Positions 7,433 to 17,249 of a stretch of 64,000 bases of DNA are shown in pieces (within the stretch, counting starts at the first letter, position 1; the number at the start of each line of letters is the position of its first letter). This stretch comes from Kribbella antiqua (lineage in GTDB: Bacteria; Actinomycetota; Actinomycetes; Propionibacteriales; Kribbellaceae). The notes beneath the pieces were generated by a model that was given only the letters and a program-made list of their open reading frames with translations, was not told the DNA's origin and searched no databases. The position numbers and the translations under genes are program-made. Location: positions 62,001-126,000 of the forward strand of contig NZ_SLWR01000017.1 in assembly GCF_004345665.1 (NCBI RefSeq), given 5' to 3'.

Positions 7433-8737
7433 ATGACGATGGACAGGGCGCAGTACTCGCGTCGGGGTTTTCTCGGGATGGGGCTCGCCGCGGGCGTCAT
7501 CACGCTCACCGGGTGCGGGGGTGACGACAGCGGATCCTCCTCGTCGGGAGGCAACTCCACCGCCGCCAACCTGGTGATGACGGTGTGGGGCGGCGAGAAC
7601 GACAAGACGACGTACCAGAAGCGGCTCGACCTGATGGCCAAGAAGTACCCGGACATCAAGGTGACGCTGCAGCTGATCCCGAACGACGGGTACGCGCAGA
7701 AGGTGCAGACCATGATCGCCGGCGGCAAGGGCCCGGACATCATGCAGGTCGCCGAGAGCGTGAACGTCTACTCGAGCAAGAACCAGATCCAGCCGCTGGA
7801 CGACCTGGCGAGCAAGGCGGGTCTGGACCTGGAGAAGCGATTCGGCTCGATCGGCAAGCTCTACTCGTACCAGGACAAGGTGTACGCCGTTCCGGACCGC
7901 TCCGGCGCCATGATCGTGTACTACAACAAGGCGCTGTTCGAGGCCAAGGGCATCAAGGCGCCGACCGCCGACTGGACCTGGGACGACGCGCTCGGCGCGT
8001 TCAAGGAGCTCACCGTCCCGGGCAAGCAGTGGGGTTACGCCGGCTCCGGCTGGTGGGCGCAGTGGTGGAGCTTCGTGTACCAGAACGGCGGCAAGATCAT
8101 CGACGACAGCGGCAAGCCCGCGGTCGCCAGCGACGAGGTGATCGAGGCGCTGCAGTGGGCCGGTGACCTGATCTTCAAGCACGGCGTCGTACCGACCCAG
8201 AAGGACTACGCCAACATGGGCGCCGACGTCGGCGGCGACGCGGCCTTCGCCAACGGCAAGGTCGCGGTCAACACCACCGGCTTCTGGGGTATCAGCGGCC
8301 TGACCAAGAGCAAGATCGACTGGGACATCGCGCCGCTGTGGAAGGGCAAGCAGCAGGCGGTGACCGCGTTCGGCAGCGGCCTGGCCATCTCCCGGACCGC
8401 GAAGAACCCGGAGGCGGCGTTCAAGGCGATCGACTTCCTCACCTCGCCGGAGGCACAGCAGCAGATCATCGCCACCGGCCAGGACGTGCCGGCCAACATC
8501 GAGGTGCAGAAGAGCGACGCGTTCCTCAAGCCGGCCTGGATGACCAAGCCGGTGAACATGGACGTCTTCGGTGAGTCGAGCGACTTCGTCTACCGGGCGC
8601 CGTTCATCCCCGCCTGGAACGAGATGCAGAAGGCGTTCGACGACGGGCTGGCGGACTTCTGGCTGGGCAAGCAGGACGCCCGGACCGCGCTGACCGCGAT
8701 CCAGAAGCGTCTCGAGACCATCGTCAAGCCGAGCTGA
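7433..8737 (+). CDS. ABC sugar transporter, substrate-binding lipoprotein
   Basis: A 434-residue extracellular solute-binding protein (family 1, MalE/CUT1 type). The N-terminus has a twin arginine (10-11) in SRRGFLGMGL and a lipobox LTGC with C28, so it is probably exported, perhaps by Tat, and lipid-anchored. The mature part starts after a Ser/Gly linker and shows typical blocks such as GPDIMQVAE and NPEAAFKAIDFLTSPEAQQ. GGGAGG sits 9 bases before the ATG. The two permeases and a beta-galactosidase follow at once, so the ligand is probably a galactoside. Confidence 0.92.
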   Translation: MTMDRAQYSRRGFLGMGLAAGVITLTGCGGDDSGSSSSGGNSTAANLVMTVWGGENDKTTYQKRLDLMAKKYPDIKVTLQLIPNDGYAQKVQTMIAGGKGPDIMQVAESVNVYSSKNQIQPLDDLASKAGLDLEKRFGSIGKLYSYQDKVYAVPDRSGAMIVYYNKALFEAKGIKAPTADWTWDDALGAFKELTVPGKQWGYAGSGWWAQWWSFVYQNGGKIIDDSGKPAVASDEVIEALQWAGDLIFKHGVVPTQKDYANMGADVGGDAAFANGKVAVNTTGFWGISGLTKSKIDWDIAPLWKGKQQAVTAFGSGLAISRTAKNPEAAFKAIDFLTSPEAQQQIIATGQDVPANIEVQKSDAFLKPAWMTKPVNMDVFGESSDFVYRAPFIPAWNEMQKAFDDGLADFWLGKQDARTALTAIQKRLETIVKPS

Positions 8738-9624
8738 TGTCCAAACTACGCCGGCGCGAGGCGCTCTGGTTCTACCTGTTCGCCTCGCCGTGGATCATCG
8801 GGTTCATCGTCTTCCTGCTCGGGCCGATGATCGCGTCGATCTACATCTCGCTGACCGACTGGGACTCGTTCACGCCGCCGAAGTGGGTCGGGCTGGAGAA
8901 CTACACCCGGCTGCTGACCGAGGATCCGGTGTTCTGGAAGGCGTTGTGGAACACCTTCTACTACGCCGCGATCTCGGTCCCGCTCGGTCTGGTGATCGGC
9001 TTGTGGCTGGCGAACCTGCTGAACAAGCAGGTTCGCGCCCGCAAGGTGTTCCGTACGCTGATCTACCTGCCGACGCTGGTCCCGCTGGTCGCGACGGCGA
9101 TGATCTTCAAGATGGTGCTGGCGCCGGCCGGACCGCTGAACGACGTACTGGGGATCTTCCACATCCCCGGTCCGTCGTGGCTGCTGGAGGCGGTGTGGGT
9201 GAAACCCGCGCTGATCCTGCTGTCCGTCTGGGGCGCCGGCGGTGCGACGGTGCTGTTGCTGGCGGCCATGAAGGGCATCCCGCGGGAGCTCTACGAGGCG
9301 GCCGAGGTGGACGGCGCGAGCCCGATCCGGCAGTTCTGGAGCATCACCGTTCCGCAGTTGACGCCGATCATCTTCTTCAACCTGATCATGGGGCTGATCG
9401 GCGCCTTCCAGGTGTTCTCCCAGGTGTACATCCTGACCAAGGGCGGGCCGAACAACGCGAGCCAGACGATGGTTCCGCTGCTGTTCGACGAGGCGTTCAG
9501 CTTCTACCACATGGGGTACGCGTCGGCGATCTCGTGGATGCTGTTCGCGGTGATCCTGGTGTTCACCCTGCTCGCCTTCCGCACCGCCCGGCGCTGGGTG
9601 TTCTACGAGACCGAGGTGAAGTGA
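8737..9624 (+). CDS. ABC sugar transporter permease (MalF-like)
   Basis: A 295-residue inner-membrane protein with six predicted helices. The EAA loop that docks the ATPase reads EAAEVDGASPIRQFWSITVP near residue 187. The start overlaps the binding-protein stop by one base (TGATG), as does the next gene, so the operon is tightly coupled. No ATPase gene is present; actinomycete CUT1 importers commonly share the MsiK ATPase. Confidence 0.92.
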   Translation: MSKLRRREALWFYLFASPWIIGFIVFLLGPMIASIYISLTDWDSFTPPKWVGLENYTRLLTEDPVFWKALWNTFYYAAISVPLGLVIGLWLANLLNKQVRARKVFRTLIYLPTLVPLVATAMIFKMVLAPAGPLNDVLGIFHIPGPSWLLEAVWVKPALILLSVWGAGGATVLLLAAMKGIPRELYEAAEVDGASPIRQFWSITVPQLTPIIFFNLIMGLIGAFQVFSQVYILTKGGPNNASQTMVPLLFDEAFSFYHMGYASAISWMLFAVILVFTLLAFRTARRWVFYETEVK

Positions 9625-10559
9625 TGGCCACCATCATCTCCGCTGCCGCACCGCCGCAGCAGCAGGAGCAAGGACCGGGGCCCGAGCGAGGGCGCGGCAG
9701 CAGGGACCGGGTCATCGGGGTGTTCAAGGCGACCCCGTTCACCTACGCGACGCTGATCATCGTGTCCGCGGTGCTGTGCGTGCCGCTGGTGTTCGTGGTG
9801 TCGATCGCGCTGGCCAGCGACCAGACGGTCAACGCGAACACGTTCACGATCATCCCGGGCGAGTTCCACTGGTCGAACTTCACCCGGGTGTTCGGCACCG
9901 ACCTGCCGATGCAGAAGTTCCTGCTGAACTCGGTGATCATCTCGCTCGGTGCCGTGGCCGGGCAGGTGCTGTCCAGCGGGCTGGTCGGGTACGCGTTCGC
10001 GCGGCTGCGGGCACCGGGGAAGAACGCCCTGTTCATCATCGTGATCGCGACCATGATGATCCCTTCGCAGATCACCATGATCCCGCAGTTCATCCTGTTC
10101 AAGGAGCTCGGCTGGGTGAACACCTTCCTGCCGCTGATCGTGCCGAACTTCTTCTCCAACGCGTTCAACGTCTTCCTGGTCCGGCAGTTCGTGTCCCGGC
10201 TGCCGAGCGAGATCGACGAGGCCGCGATGGTGGACGGGCTCGGCTTCTTCGGCATCTACCGCCGGATCATGCTGCCGATGCTCGCGCCGGTACTGATCGC
10301 GATCGGCATCTTCACCCTGACGGCGACCTGGGGCGACTTCATGGGCCCGTTGATCTACCTGAACGACGAGTCCAAGATGCCGCTGGCCTTGGGCGTGCAG
10401 TACATCACCAGTACGTCGGCCGCGCTCCAGGCGCCGCCGTGGAACCTGGTGATGGTCGGGTCCATCCTGCTCACGTTGCCGATGATCCTGGTCTACTACC
10501 TCGGTCAGCGGTACTTGTACGAAATGGACATCAGCGGCGGCAGCGCGGGGGTCAAGTGA
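9624..10559 (+). CDS. ABC sugar transporter permease (MalG-like)
   Basis: A 311-residue inner-membrane protein. A glutamine- and glycine-rich cytoplasmic N-terminus of about 35 residues precedes six helices; the EAA loop is DEAAMVDGLGFFGIYRRIML near residue 205. It starts on the last base of the upstream stop codon and its own stop overlaps the GH35 start (GTGA). It pairs with the MalF-like subunit to form the pore. Confidence 0.92.
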   Translation: MATIISAAAPPQQQEQGPGPERGRGSRDRVIGVFKATPFTYATLIIVSAVLCVPLVFVVSIALASDQTVNANTFTIIPGEFHWSNFTRVFGTDLPMQKFLLNSVIISLGAVAGQVLSSGLVGYAFARLRAPGKNALFIIVIATMMIPSQITMIPQFILFKELGWVNTFLPLIVPNFFSNAFNVFLVRQFVSRLPSEIDEAAMVDGLGFFGIYRRIMLPMLAPVLIAIGIFTLTATWGDFMGPLIYLNDESKMPLALGVQYITSTSAALQAPPWNLVMVGSILLTLPMILVYYLGQRYLYEMDISGGSAGVK

Positions 10560-13009
10560 GTTCGGTTTCGTTGGATGCTCGCGGCATCCAGATCGATGGT
10601 CAGCCGCAGGTCGTGCTGTGCGCGTCGCTGTTCTACTTCCGTCTGCCCCGGGAGCAGTGGCGCGCACGGCTCGAGCAGGTACGCGCGTCCGGCTACACCT
10701 GCGTGGACGTGTACCTGCCGTGGAACTTCCATGAGCTCGCGCCCGGCCGCTGGTCGTTCGAGGGCCGGCGTGATGTGGCGGCGTTCCTGGACCTCGCCCA
10801 CGAGGTCGGGCTGTACGTCATCGCCCGGCCGGGTCCGTACATCTGCTCGGAGTGGGACGGCGGCGCGCTACCCGCGTGGCTCGGTCTCGATCCTTCGTTG
10901 CGCGTCCGCCAGAACGAGCCTGCCTTCCTGACGCAGGTCGCGGCCTGGTTCGACCAGGTGCTGCCTCTGTTGGCGGCCCGTCAATATGGCGCGGGCGGCT
11001 CGATCATCATGGTCCAACTGGAGAACGAGCTGGACTTCTTCGACTGCGAGGATCGCACCGGGTACATCACCGCCCTGCGGGAGCTTGCTTCCGGCATCGA
11101 TGTTCCGCTGATCGCCTGCGCGGGCCAAGGCGACCTCTTCGGTGCCACCGGCAACGTCGATGGCGTCGTACCGGCGTGCAACTTCTATCCGAACGACGAT
11201 TCGCCGTTCATCGAAGCCGAAGTACGACGATATGCGGCACTGCTCGCGGATCGCGGGCTGCCGCTGCTGATCACCGAGACGAACCGGCGGCACCGGACAT
11301 TGCGCCGGATGCTGGCCAGCGGTGCGTCGTTGATCGCGCCGTACCTGCAGTCGTCGGGGTGGAACTTCGGGTACACGCCGTCGAGCGGGAACTGGGGTCA
11401 GCCGGGCAACTTCATGAGCCACGGCTACGACTTCCACGGCTACGTGTCGTCAACCGGTGCGGAGCGGCCGGAGTACGGCGAAGCGCAAATGTTCGCGCGA
11501 GTGATCTCGGCGCTCGGGTCGCGTCTGGCTCTGGCAACGTTGGGAGATCCGGTGGAGGTTGCCGCCGACTTCCCCACGAGTGCGTCGCCTTCGGCGCTCG
11601 ACCTCGCGGGTGGTGGGCGGCTGGTCGCCGTACCGAATCTCGGTGACGAGGACGGGCGGGCGCTGGTCAACGGTGTTTCGGTCGCGGTGGCGGCGGATTC
11701 GTGTCCGTTGATGCTGATCGACTTCCCGTTGCCGGAGACAACGTTGACCTTGGCATCGGCCGATCTGGTCTCGTGGTCGGACGAAGGACTGGTGTTCTCG
11801 TCCAAGGTGCCGGTGACCGTTGTCATCGGCAACACTCCGGTCGAGGTCGCGGTCGGTGCCACTCTGGTCGTCGGCGGTGTCCGGGTCACCGTGGAGTCGC
11901 CGGTGGACGTGGTACCGGCCGAGGAATCGTTGTCAGGCGTGGTGAGTACGGTCTCTCGCCGGACGGCTACTGCTCCGGCGAAGCCTGCCGGTACGCATGA
12001 GCTTCCGCCGACGTTGGAGTCACTCGGGACGTATCGCGGGCGCGGGACCTACACCGCGACCGCGGACCTGACGGACGTCGACGAGCTGCTGCTGGTCGGG
12101 GCGTCCGACATCGTGGACCTCTCGATCGGCGGCCGGGTTCAAACGCTTGCCGGTTTCGGCGCGACACAACGGATCGATGTCCGCGGTCTCACCGGCGACA
12201 TCCACGCCACGGTGGAGATCTGGGGGCACGCGAACTTCGACGACGTACGCCTTCCGTCGTTACAGCTTGGTGCGCTACGCGGGCTCGGCAGCGTCTGGAC
12301 CATCGTCGAGACGCAGGACTTCTCCGCCTTGTGGACCGTCGAGGGTCACTGGGCCGGTGAGCCGGCGCCACTACGATCGCTCACCGGCTGGAGCAGTACG
12401 CGCGTCGGTACGCCGATCACCTACACACGTCGTGTCGACCTCTCCCAGCTGACCGCTCTGCACCTGGAAGGGGTTCGCGCGCCGGTCGGCGTGACGATCG
12501 ACGACGGCGAGCCGATCACGGTCCACACCGAGAACCCCTGGGTGCTGCTGCCGGCCGGGACCAAGCAGGTCTCGATCACCGTGCCGCACGACCCGAGCGG
12601 TGGCGGCCTCCGCGCCGAGTTGCTCACGCTGAACCCGGTGACGGACTGGACGTGCGCCGTACAGGACGACGAACTGCTGACCGCCTTCGCCGGGCACGCC
12701 GAGCCCGCGGTTGACGTGACGCTGCCGCTGACCTTGGCGCCTGGTGAGGAAGCCTGGCTGGACGTGGAGCTGCCGGCGTCTGAGAGCGAACGCCTGGTGC
12801 GAGTCGACGGAGCGCAACTGCGCGTGACCGGCTGGTCTTCCGGCGAGTGCATCGGGCGGGTCTGGGTGGGCGACCGACCGGCCTTCTCGGGCGGCGATCC
12901 CGACGTACTGTGGATCCCGGCGGGTTGGTCCGAGCTGACGCTGCTGGTCAGGGGCGTCGAAGGACCGGCCGATGCGGAGCTGCGTACGATAAGTCTCTAC
13001 AACGTTTGA
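10556..13009 (+). CDS. Glycoside hydrolase family 35 (beta-galactosidase-type)
   Basis: An 817-residue enzyme with no signal peptide, so probably cytoplasmic, cleaving imported beta-galactosides. The N-terminal TIM barrel shows LPWNFHE, RPGPYICSEWDGG (45 to 105) and the acid/base glutamate E158 in QLENE; the probable nucleophile is E241 in ITETN. Beta-rich accessory domains follow to the C-terminus. GTG 10556 overlaps the permease stop. GH35 members also include exo-beta-1,3- and galactan-type enzymes, so the exact linkage is open. Its place between importer and ROK regulator indicates a dedicated uptake-and-hydrolysis operon. Confidence 0.9.
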   Translation: MSSVSLDARGIQIDGQPQVVLCASLFYFRLPREQWRARLEQVRASGYTCVDVYLPWNFHELAPGRWSFEGRRDVAAFLDLAHEVGLYVIARPGPYICSEWDGGALPAWLGLDPSLRVRQNEPAFLTQVAAWFDQVLPLLAARQYGAGGSIIMVQLENELDFFDCEDRTGYITALRELASGIDVPLIACAGQGDLFGATGNVDGVVPACNFYPNDDSPFIEAEVRRYAALLADRGLPLLITETNRRHRTLRRMLASGASLIAPYLQSSGWNFGYTPSSGNWGQPGNFMSHGYDFHGYVSSTGAERPEYGEAQMFARVISALGSRLALATLGDPVEVAADFPTSASPSALDLAGGGRLVAVPNLGDEDGRALVNGVSVAVAADSCPLMLIDFPLPETTLTLASADLVSWSDEGLVFSSKVPVTVVIGNTPVEVAVGATLVVGGVRVTVESPVDVVPAEESLSGVVSTVSRRTATAPAKPAGTHELPPTLESLGTYRGRGTYTATADLTDVDELLLVGASDIVDLSIGGRVQTLAGFGATQRIDVRGLTGDIHATVEIWGHANFDDVRLPSLQLGALRGLGSVWTIVETQDFSALWTVEGHWAGEPAPLRSLTGWSSTRVGTPITYTRRVDLSQLTALHLEGVRAPVGVTIDDGEPITVHTENPWVLLPAGTKQVSITVPHDPSGGGLRAELLTLNPVTDWTCAVQDDELLTAFAGHAEPAVDVTLPLTLAPGEEAWLDVELPASESERLVRVDGAQLRVTGWSSGECIGRVWVGDRPAFSGGDPDVLWIPAGWSELTLLVRGVEGPADAELRTISLYNV

Positions 13010-13022
13010 GGGGGTCGAGAGA

Positions 13023-14270
13023 TTGCCGCGGCAGACGTCCCGTGACCTGCGCAACGAGAGCCGGTTCGAGGTTCTCCATGCGCTGTTCACGCTTGGGCCC
13101 TCGACCCGGCAGGAGATCGCCAAACACACGGGACTGAGTACGGCGACCGTGGCCACCCTGGTAACGCAGTTCCTGGCCGAGGGTGTGCTGCGGATCGCGA
13201 CCGTCGAGCAGAACACCGTCGGGCGCCCGTACGAGCGACTCACCATCGACCCGGACCGCGGCCGCATCCTCGGCATCGACGTGGCCGAGACGTACGTCGA
13301 CGCCACTGTGTACGACGTCACCCTCGGCCCGCTCGGCCACGGTGAGGTCGCCCTCGACGAGCACGAGAACGACACCGAGTACGTCGTCAACGGCATTGTC
13401 CGGGCGATCGAGGCAGCGGTCGAGGCGAGCGGCACCGAGCGTGAACGCATCATCGGCGCCGGCGTCAGCATGCCCGGACAGGTCCGTCCGGACGCGGGCG
13501 TCTCGGTCTTCGCGCCGAACTGGGACTGGCACGACGTACGGATCGAGGAACTGCTCGAGCAACGCCTCGGGATCTCCGTGTACGTCGACAACCCGCTGAA
13601 GGCGGTCGCGCTGTCGGAGATGTGGTTCGGCGTCGGCCGGGTGACGAAGAGCATGGCCGTCGTCAACCTCGGCACCGGTGTCGGTGCGGGCATCGCGATC
13701 GACGGGACTCTGCTGCGCGGTTCCGCGAACAACGCCGGCGAGTGGGGTCACACGCTGCTCCAGCTCGACGGCCGGCAATGCCGCTGTGGTCGGCGCGGCT
13801 GTGTCGAGGCGTATCTCGGGGTGCACGGGCTCGAGATGTCGCTGGCCGAGATCGCGCCGAAGCACCCCGCGCTCCGCCAGCCCCTGCAACGCGGCTTCGT
13901 CGACGCGGTCGCCGAAGGTCTGGTTGCCGACGACCCAGCCTTGGTCGAGCTGGCTCGTCGTACGTCCCACTACCTCGCGGCGGCGCTGGGCGATCTGGTC
14001 AACCTGCTCAACATCCCGCACATCACCCTCACCGGCTGGACCACCGCGGCCCTTGCCGACTGGCTGATTCCCGCCGTACGCGAGGAGCTGCCCGACCACG
14101 TGCTACCCGGCTCGCTTCCGGGCCTGGCAGTCGAGGCCTCCCGAGTCCCGGGCAACCCGGTCGCCCTGGGAATGGCGGCGTTCACCCTGGAGCGATTCCT
14201 CGGCGACCTAGGCCTGGCCAGCCCCGCCAGCACCCCACCCCCACGCCGCCGCCTCCGCGCCCCGGCCTAG
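13023..14270 (+). CDS. ROK family transcriptional regulator
   Basis: A 415-residue regulator: a winged helix at about 10-75 (RQEIAKHTGLSTATVATLV) followed by a sugar-kinase-like fold. The ROK zinc cluster is CRCGRRGC (C253, C255, C260) with EWGH just before. The phosphate-1 motif is not a good kinase DxGxT (it reads GIDVAETY), so it is a sensor and not an enzyme. The start is TTG at 13023, supported by GAGGGGG upstream. As last gene of the GH35 operon it probably represses the promoter at 7336-7368 and is relieved by the transported sugar. Its 3' end overlaps the exporter gene by 4 bases. Confidence 0.88.
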   Translation: MPRQTSRDLRNESRFEVLHALFTLGPSTRQEIAKHTGLSTATVATLVTQFLAEGVLRIATVEQNTVGRPYERLTIDPDRGRILGIDVAETYVDATVYDVTLGPLGHGEVALDEHENDTEYVVNGIVRAIEAAVEASGTERERIIGAGVSMPGQVRPDAGVSVFAPNWDWHDVRIEELLEQRLGISVYVDNPLKAVALSEMWFGVGRVTKSMAVVNLGTGVGAGIAIDGTLLRGSANNAGEWGHTLLQLDGRQCRCGRRGCVEAYLGVHGLEMSLAEIAPKHPALRQPLQRGFVDAVAEGLVADDPALVELARRTSHYLAAALGDLVNLLNIPHITLTGWTTAALADWLIPAVREELPDHVLPGSLPGLAVEASRVPGNPVALGMAAFTLERFLGDLGLASPASTPPPRRRLRAPA

Positions 14271-16156
14271 GCAGCCTTTTCGAATTGGGTGGTGTAGAGG
14301 TCGGCGTACAGGCCGCCTGCGGCTAGTAGTTGGTCGTGGGTGCCGCGTTCGCGGATGTAGCCCTCGTCGAGGACGAGGATCTGGTCGGCGTTGCGGACCG
14401 TCGACAAACGGTGGGCGATGACGAGCGACGTGCGGCCCTCGAGGGCGTTTGCCAGTGCCGCTTGTACGGCGGCCTCCGACTCGGAGTCCAGATGGGCGGT
14501 CGCCTCGTCGAGGATCACGATCGACGGCGACTTCAGCAGCAAGCGGGCGATCGCGAGGCGCTGGCGTTCGCCACCGGACAGGCGGTAGCCGCGGTCGCCG
14601 ACCACGGTGTCGAGTCTGTCGGGCAGGCTCTCCACGAGTGCCGCGATCTGCGCTGCTTCGAGCGCCTCATGCAGGTCGGCCTCGGTGGCATCGGGGCGGG
14701 CCAGCAGCAGGTTGGACCGGATCGTGTCGTGGTACATGTGCGAGTCCTGGGTGACCACGCCGATGACGGATCGCAGTGAGCGCTGGGTGACTGCACGTAC
14801 GTCCTCTCCCCCGACCAGTATGGCGCCGCCGGTCACGTCGTACATCCTGGAGACCAGGGACGCGAGTGTGGTCTTGCCTGCGCCGGACGGGCCGACGACG
14901 GCGATCAGCTGACCGGGCATCACGGTGAAGCTGACATCCTTCAGGACTTCTTCACCCGTCTCGGCCGACAGGGTCGCGACCGACTCCAGCGACGCGAGCG
15001 ACACCTCCTGCGCCGACGGGTAGTGGAACGAGACGTGGTCGAATTCGATCGACGGCGCGACCGTTGCCGGCAGCTCCTTCGCGTCCTTGCGGTCGGCAAC
15101 CATCGGCGGGAGGTCGAGAACTTCCAGCACCCGTTCGAAGCTGACCAGGGTCGTCATCACGTCGACCTGGATGTTGGACAGTGCGGTGAGCGGTCCGTAG
15201 AGGCGGTTCAGATAGGCGGTGAGGGCAACGACCGTGCCGATCCCGAGGGCTCCCTCGATCGCGTAGACGCCGCCGACGCCGTACACGAGAGCGACCGCGA
15301 GCGCGGCGACCATGGTGAGTGAGACCCGGAAGACGGCGGCGTACATCGCGGTGGTCACGCCGATGTCGCGGACCCGGGCGGCCTTGCCGGCGAAGTCCTG
15401 CGACGACTCCTGCGACCGCCCGAACACCTTGGCCAGTACGGCGCCCGCGACGTTGAACCGCTCGGTCATCGTCTGAGCCATCGTCGCGTTCAGCCGGTAC
15501 GTCTCGGCCGTTGCCTCGCGCAACCGTCCGGCGATCAGCCGGGCCGGCAGGATGAACAGCGGCAGCAGGACCAGGGCGAGCAGCGTGATCTGCCACGACA
15601 TCACGAACATCGCGCCGAGCACGAGGGCGACGCTGAGCAGGTTGCTGACCACGTTCGACAGCGTGGAGGTGAAGGCCTGCTGCGCGCCGAGGACGTCGCC
15701 GTTGAGGCGCTGGATCAGCGCACCGGTCTGGGTGCGGCTGAAGAACGCGACCGGCATCTGCTGGACGTGGTCGAAGACCGCCGTACGCAGGTCGAAGACG
15801 AGACCCTCGCCGATCCGCGCGGAGAACCAGCGCTCGGCCAGGGTGACCGCGCTGTTGACTACCGCCAGCATGGCGACGGCGAGTGACAGCCAGACCACCA
15901 GGTCGGTGCGACCGGGAACGATGCCGCGGTCGATGATCTCGCGGAACAAGAGCGGGGTGGCGGCGCCGGTGGCCGCGTCGATGGCGACCAGGAACAGGAA
16001 GACGGCAATGTAGCCGCGGTAGGGGACGGCGAACTTGAGGATGCGGCGCAAGGTGCCCGCGGTGAGTTTGTGATTGCGGACCGAGGTGTCTTTGAGCAGG
16101 GAACGCATCGCGCGACCCCCGCCACCACCACCTCCGCCGCCGAAGGCCATCGACAT
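14267..16156 (-). CDS. ABC exporter, fused membrane and ATPase domains
   Basis: A 629-residue half-transporter of the MsbA/LmrA multidrug type. After a run of nine glycines near the N-terminus it has six helices (about 40-330) and a nucleotide-binding domain with Walker A GPSGAGKTT near 425, signature LSGGERQR near 525 and Walker B IVILDEATAHLD near 548. AAAGAAAGG lies 6 bases before the ATG. It is divergent from a MarR gene with a palindrome between them, so it is probably induced by the compound it exports. The poly-glycine N-terminus is unusual. Confidence 0.92.
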   Translation of the reverse strand: MSMAFGGGGGGGGGRAMRSLLKDTSVRNHKLTAGTLRRILKFAVPYRGYIAVFLFLVAIDAATGAATPLLFREIIDRGIVPGRTDLVVWLSLAVAMLAVVNSAVTLAERWFSARIGEGLVFDLRTAVFDHVQQMPVAFFSRTQTGALIQRLNGDVLGAQQAFTSTLSNVVSNLLSVALVLGAMFVMSWQITLLALVLLPLFILPARLIAGRLREATAETYRLNATMAQTMTERFNVAGAVLAKVFGRSQESSQDFAGKAARVRDIGVTTAMYAAVFRVSLTMVAALAVALVYGVGGVYAIEGALGIGTVVALTAYLNRLYGPLTALSNIQVDVMTTLVSFERVLEVLDLPPMVADRKDAKELPATVAPSIEFDHVSFHYPSAQEVSLASLESVATLSAETGEEVLKDVSFTVMPGQLIAVVGPSGAGKTTLASLVSRMYDVTGGAILVGGEDVRAVTQRSLRSVIGVVTQDSHMYHDTIRSNLLLARPDATEADLHEALEAAQIAALVESLPDRLDTVVGDRGYRLSGGERQRLAIARLLLKSPSIVILDEATAHLDSESEAAVQAALANALEGRTSLVIAHRLSTVRNADQILVLDEGYIRERGTHDQLLAAGGLYADLYTTQFEKAA

Positions 16157-16193
16157 AGATGCCTTTCTTTGGAAAGGGCAGATATACTGAGGT

Positions 16194-16210
16194 TAGCTCA
16201 CTATGAGCTA
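16194..16210. promoter_or_regulatory. MarR-type operator between exporter and marR genes
   Basis: TAGCTCA-cta-TGAGCTA is a perfect inverted repeat with 7-bp arms in the 89-base divergent gap. MarR proteins typically bind such sites and repress both neighbours. Confidence 0.65.
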
Positions 16211-16245
16211 GACTCACAAGATCGTCAACCCACTAGGCTCTGCTC

Positions 16246-16665
16246 GTGCCCGCACCGGATGACACCGCTGAACAGATCGCGGCCCTGCTCGACGGCCTCG
16301 TCCGCCGTCAGCGCCGCGCGACCAAGGAAGGTCTCGACGTCACCCACGGGCAGCTGCGGATGCTGCGCACCCTGGACCACGCGGACCGCGCGCTCCGCCT
16401 CAGCGAACTCGCGAACCAGCTGGGCATCGTCCCCCGCTCGGCAACCTCGGTCGTCGACGACCTCGAAGCCGCCCGCCTGGTCGCCCGCAGCCCCGACCCC
16501 AACGACCGCCGCGCGACCCTCGTCACCCTCACCCCCGCCGGCACCGAGCTCCTCACCACCATCCGCCGCAACCGCCGTGACGCGATGGTCACCCTCATCG
16601 ACCGCCTGTCCGCTGCGGAGAGAAGCGACCTCCTCCGCCTGCTGACTCGCCTGTCGGAGGACTAG
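16246..16665 (+). CDS. MarR family transcriptional regulator
   Basis: A 139-residue winged-helix protein. The recognition region reads LSELANQLGIVPRSATSVVDDL (about 55-75) and the wing PDPNDRRATLVTLTPAG is the MarR hallmark. GTG 16246 follows the divergent operator. By position it probably controls itself and the ABC exporter at 14267-16156 in response to a drug-like ligand. Confidence 0.9.
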   Translation: MPAPDDTAEQIAALLDGLVRRQRRATKEGLDVTHGQLRMLRTLDHADRALRLSELANQLGIVPRSATSVVDDLEAARLVARSPDPNDRRATLVTLTPAGTELLTTIRRNRRDAMVTLIDRLSAAERSDLLRLLTRLSED

Positions 16666-16725
16666 TTACTGCCGCGCGAGGGCCGCGGGGTCCAATTCGA
16701 CCGGCGGAGCTACTACGGTTCGGGG

Positions 16726-17220
16726 ATGACGAAGTGGCTTTGGGGTGCGGTCGGGGCCTTTGTGGTGGCGTTCGGGGTGAGTGGGTTCTTTATTGTGCGG
16801 CTGCTCGGGGTGATCCCGGGCGCGCCGGCGCGGGTGGATCGTGGGCCGGTGCAGCTGGATGGGGTGGGGCTGACGATCTTCTCGACCACGCGAAATGCCG
16901 GTCAGACCTGTACGGCGAAGGACGCGAGCGGCGCGGAGATCGCGCTGAAGGAGCCGTCGCGGTCGGAGAAGTGGGACAGGGGCAGCGCCGTGTACTACGT
17001 CGTCGCGCACTCGGTGCACAAGGTCCCGGCGCAGACGGTCGAAGTCAGCTGCACCAACCAGGACGTCAAGTACTTCGTCGGCCGGCGACACACCGCTGAG
17101 GTGTTCGCGGTCCCCGCGCTCTCGGCGGTCGCATCCTTCACATTCTTCGTCGCTGTCGGCGCCCTGCTGATCGTCGTAGACCAGCGCCACCGCAGGCGGG
17201 CAACCCGGCCGGTCCAGTAA
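16726..17220 (+). CDS. Hypothetical membrane protein with extracellular cysteine pair
   Basis: A 164-residue protein with a helix at each end (about 5-28 and 125-148) and a central region of about 95 residues, which would be extracytoplasmic. That domain has two cysteines (near 61 and 104) that could form a disulphide. It ends in a basic tail, RHRRRA. No family recognised. The gene is not obviously linked to its neighbours. Confidence 0.7.
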   Translation: MTKWLWGAVGAFVVAFGVSGFFIVRLLGVIPGAPARVDRGPVQLDGVGLTIFSTTRNAGQTCTAKDASGAEIALKEPSRSEKWDRGSAVYYVVAHSVHKVPAQTVEVSCTNQDVKYFVGRRHTAEVFAVPALSAVASFTFFVAVGALLIVVDQRHRRRATRPVQ

Positions 17221-17249
17221 CCCCGGCGGGACCCGTCCCTGGCTCAGGC

